This document shows positions 62,514 through 64,000 of a stretch of 64,000 nucleotides of DNA, in pieces. Origin of the DNA: Candidatus Omnitrophota bacterium. GTDB taxonomy: Bacteria > Hinthialibacterota > Hinthialibacteria > Hinthialibacterales > Hinthialibacteraceae. The stretch lies in contig JBFMBP010000150.1 of the NCBI GenBank assembly GCA_040755155.1, positions 40,001 to 104,000 of the forward strand, written 5' to 3'. A program made the position numbers and the translations under genes. Each line of letters begins with the position of its first letter. Position 1 is the first letter of the stretch. Below the pieces are notes generated by a model, which was not told the origin of the DNA, did no database searches, and saw only the letters and a program-made list of their open reading frames with translations.

Positions 62514-64000
62514 ATGAAAAAGATTATTTTACGCGGCGCCAAAGAACATAACCTCAAAAACATCGATTTGGAAATTCCCCGCGACCGGTTAGTCGTATTT
62601 ACCGGCGTCAGCGGTTCGGGAAAATCTTCTCTTGCCTTTGATACGATATACGCCGAAGGCCAGCGGCGCTATGTGGAGTCGCTTTCCGCCTACGCCCGTC
62701 AGTTTTTAGGACAGATGGAGAAGCCGAAAGTGGATTTCATCGGAGGGTTGTCGCCCGCCATCTCCATCGAACAGAAAAGCACAAGCAAAAATCCGCGTTC
62801 CACCGTCGGCACCGTGACCGAAATTTACGATTATCTGCGCGTCCTTTTCGCCCGCTGCGGGACGCCGTATTGTCCCCACGACGACCTCCCTCTGGAATCC
62901 CAAACTGTAGATGAGATTGTGGATCGGATCATGGAATTGCCCGAACGGACGCGCTTTCTGCTCCTCGCTCCGAAAGTTCGGGAGAGAAAAGGAGAATACA
63001 AGGACATCTTCGACAGAGCTAAGAAGGACGGCTTCGCGCGCATCCGCGTCGATGGCCGGGTCATGGAACTGGATGAAAAAATCGCGTTGGACAAAAAACT
63101 GGCCCATTCGGTGGAAATCGTCGTAGACCGGCTGGTCATGAAATCCGATGTACGTTCGCGATTGTCCGATTCCGTGGAGTTGGCGCTCAATCAGGGCGAC
63201 GGCGCGCTGTTTCTTTCCATTCCCGAAATGGAAGACCGCATGTTTAGCTCCAAAAATGCGTGCCTGCGCTGCGGTTTCTCCATCGGCGAGCTCAATCCCC
63301 AGCATTTTTCCTTCAACCACCCTTTGGGCATGTGTCCCGAATGCGGCGGGTTAGGAAGAAAATTGGAACTCGATCCCGATCTGGTCGTTCCCGATCCAAC
63401 TCGGGCGGTGATCGATGGCGCCATCGTCCCGTGGAAGAATATTTTCCAAAACGGCAATGATTCCCAATGGGCAAATCACGCCCGAAAGCGGTTGGAGACG
63501 TTTGCCCAAAAACGCGGAATCGATCTGGCTAAACCGTGGAACAAACTATCCAAAAAAGCGCAGCAATTGCTCCTCTACGGCGATAAAAGCCGGAGAGACG
63601 GTTATCAGGGCATCATTACCGTAACGTCGGCGGATGCGGGCGCTGACGACCGGCGATTATTTCGGAGAGACGGTTATCAGGGCATCATTACCGAAATGGA
63701 GCGGTGGTTTTCCAACACCACGTCGGAAGGCTTCCGCAGTTACTTGCTGGAAACGTTCATGCACCGGGTTCCTTGTGAAACCTGTGAGGGCGGGCGCTTG
63801 CGTCCAGAGTATCTCGCCGTCCGGTTTTCGGGGAAAAAAATCTACGAAATCACCGATATGGATATTATTTCCGCGCGCCGCTTTTTTCAGGACGAAGTCG
63901 ATCTCAGCCCCAAACGAATGGCCATCGCGAGCGAGATATTGAAGGAAATCCGCGAACGGCTGCGTTTTCTCGAAGACGTCGGTTTGGGCTATCTCAACAT
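62514..64000 (+). CDS. uvrA: Excinuclease ABC subunit A, partial (5' half)
   Basis: UvrA recognises DNA damage in nucleotide excision repair. The frame stays open from ATG 62514 to the window edge (495 codons of a protein usually about 940-950 long). [24 protein letters not shown] and Walker [13 protein letters not shown] (about 31-42) start ABC domain [18 protein letters not shown] and the signature-domain zinc motif CLRCGF ... CPECGG follow. Between LLLYGDK and the usual GVIPNLERRY-like block (here [13 protein letters not shown]) there is an in-frame direct duplication of [10 protein letters not shown], described in the findings. Confidence 0.95.
   Translation, partial: MKKIILRGAKEHNLKNIDLEIPRDRLVVFTGVSGSGKSSLAFDTIYAEGQRRYVESLSAYARQFLGQMEKPKVDFIGGLSPAISIEQKSTSKNPRSTVGTVTEIYDYLRVLFARCGTPYCPHDDLPLESQTVDEIVDRIMELPERTRFLLLAPKVRERKGEYKDIFDRAKKDGFARIRVDGRVMELDEKIALDKKLAHSVEIVVDRLVMKSDVRSRLSDSVELALNQGDGALFLSIPEMEDRMFSSKNACLRCGFSIGELNPQHFSFNHPLGMCPECGGLGRKLELDPDLVVPDPTRAVIDGAIVPWKNIFQNGNDSQWANHARKRLETFAQKRGIDLAKPWNKLSKKAQQLLLYGDKSRRDGYQGIITVTSADAGADDRRLFRRDGYQGIITEMERWFSNTTSEGFRSYLLETFMHRVPCETCEGGRLRPEYLAVRFSGKKIYEITDMDIISARRFFQDEVDLSPKRMAIASEILKEIRERLRFLEDVGLGYLN
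63591..63693 (+). repeat. In-frame 31-bp direct repeat inside uvrA
   Basis: The 31-bp sequence starting cggagagacggttatcaggg occurs at 63591-63621 and 63663-63693, exactly 72 bp (24 codons) apart. Both copies read [10 protein letters not shown] in the uvrA frame. The intervening bases encode [14 protein letters not shown]. Confidence 0.95.

Overview
This 64 kb window looks like an ordinary chromosomal stretch from a Gram-negative (diderm), probably anaerobic or facultatively anaerobic bacterium of an uncultured or little-studied phylum. A 16S rRNA gene enters at the left edge on the minus strand. A tol-pal locus and several lipoproteins imply an outer membrane. A complete heterodisulfide reductase / [NiFe] hydrogenase cluster of the methyl-viologen type (Hdr-Mvh) implies hydrogen or ferredoxin metabolism. 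Thr/Pro-rich secreted proteins, a Tat-type Gfo/Idh/MocA oxidoreductase and a bacterial XPB helicase pair resemble Planctomycetes-like or candidate-phylum genomes (Omnitrophota, Hydrogenedentota and Sumerlaeota are possibilities). I cannot place it from memory; the partial 16S gene would settle this in one search.

Layout. 1-1.6 kb: 5' part of a 16S gene with a near-consensus promoter, UP element, boxA and leader hairpins. 2.35 kb: tRNA-Cys. 2.8-6.7 kb: hom, a phosphoglycerate-mutase-family proposed homoserine kinase, and lysC, giving aspartate to phosphohomoserine; lysC carries a strong in-frame internal start for a beta subunit. 6.7-10 kb: secreted subtilase. 10.2-13.1 kb: citramalate synthase (isoleucine precursor) overlapping an FAD oxidoreductase. 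13.1-15.1 kb: minus-strand acidic protein, UbiA-family prenyltransferase, GNAT acetyltransferase. 15.4-16.6 kb: Tat-exported oxidoreductase. 16.8-18.6 kb: AT-rich type II restriction-modification pair, probably acquired. 18.7-20.4 kb: DMT transporter and HAD phosphatase. 20.6-22.7 kb: large secreted protein. 22.8-29.1 kb: sufBCDSU-sufT operon behind a promoter embedded in a palindromic operator. 29.4-30.7 kb: GspF/PilC protein. 30.9-34.2 kb: XPB helicase plus helicase-associated protein. 34.4-35.5 kb: glycosyltransferase. 35.6-41.7 kb: minus-strand LysM lipoprotein, tolQ, tolR, tolA-like, tolB, pal. 41.9-45 kb: FapA-like protein, AIM24-family protein, tRNA-Ser, tadA. 45.5-53 kb: hdrC-hdrB-hdrA-mvhD-mvhG-mvhA and a hydrogenase maturation protease. 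53-56.6 kb: AT-rich island with a secreted protein and two tandem paralogues. 56.7-64 kb: sigma-70 family factor, membrane-anchored beta-propeller protein, AEC transporter, and the first half of uvrA.

The feature that recurs across the window is a family of about 125-bp imperfect palindromic repeats (five copies). Four lie inside operons: sufB/sufC, sufC/sufD, hdrB/hdrA, and mvhA/maturation protease. Other short hairpin repeats sit just after stop codons. The least explained regions are the AT-rich island at 53-56.6 kb, the methyltransferase with a nuclease-like C-terminus, and an in-frame duplication within uvrA.
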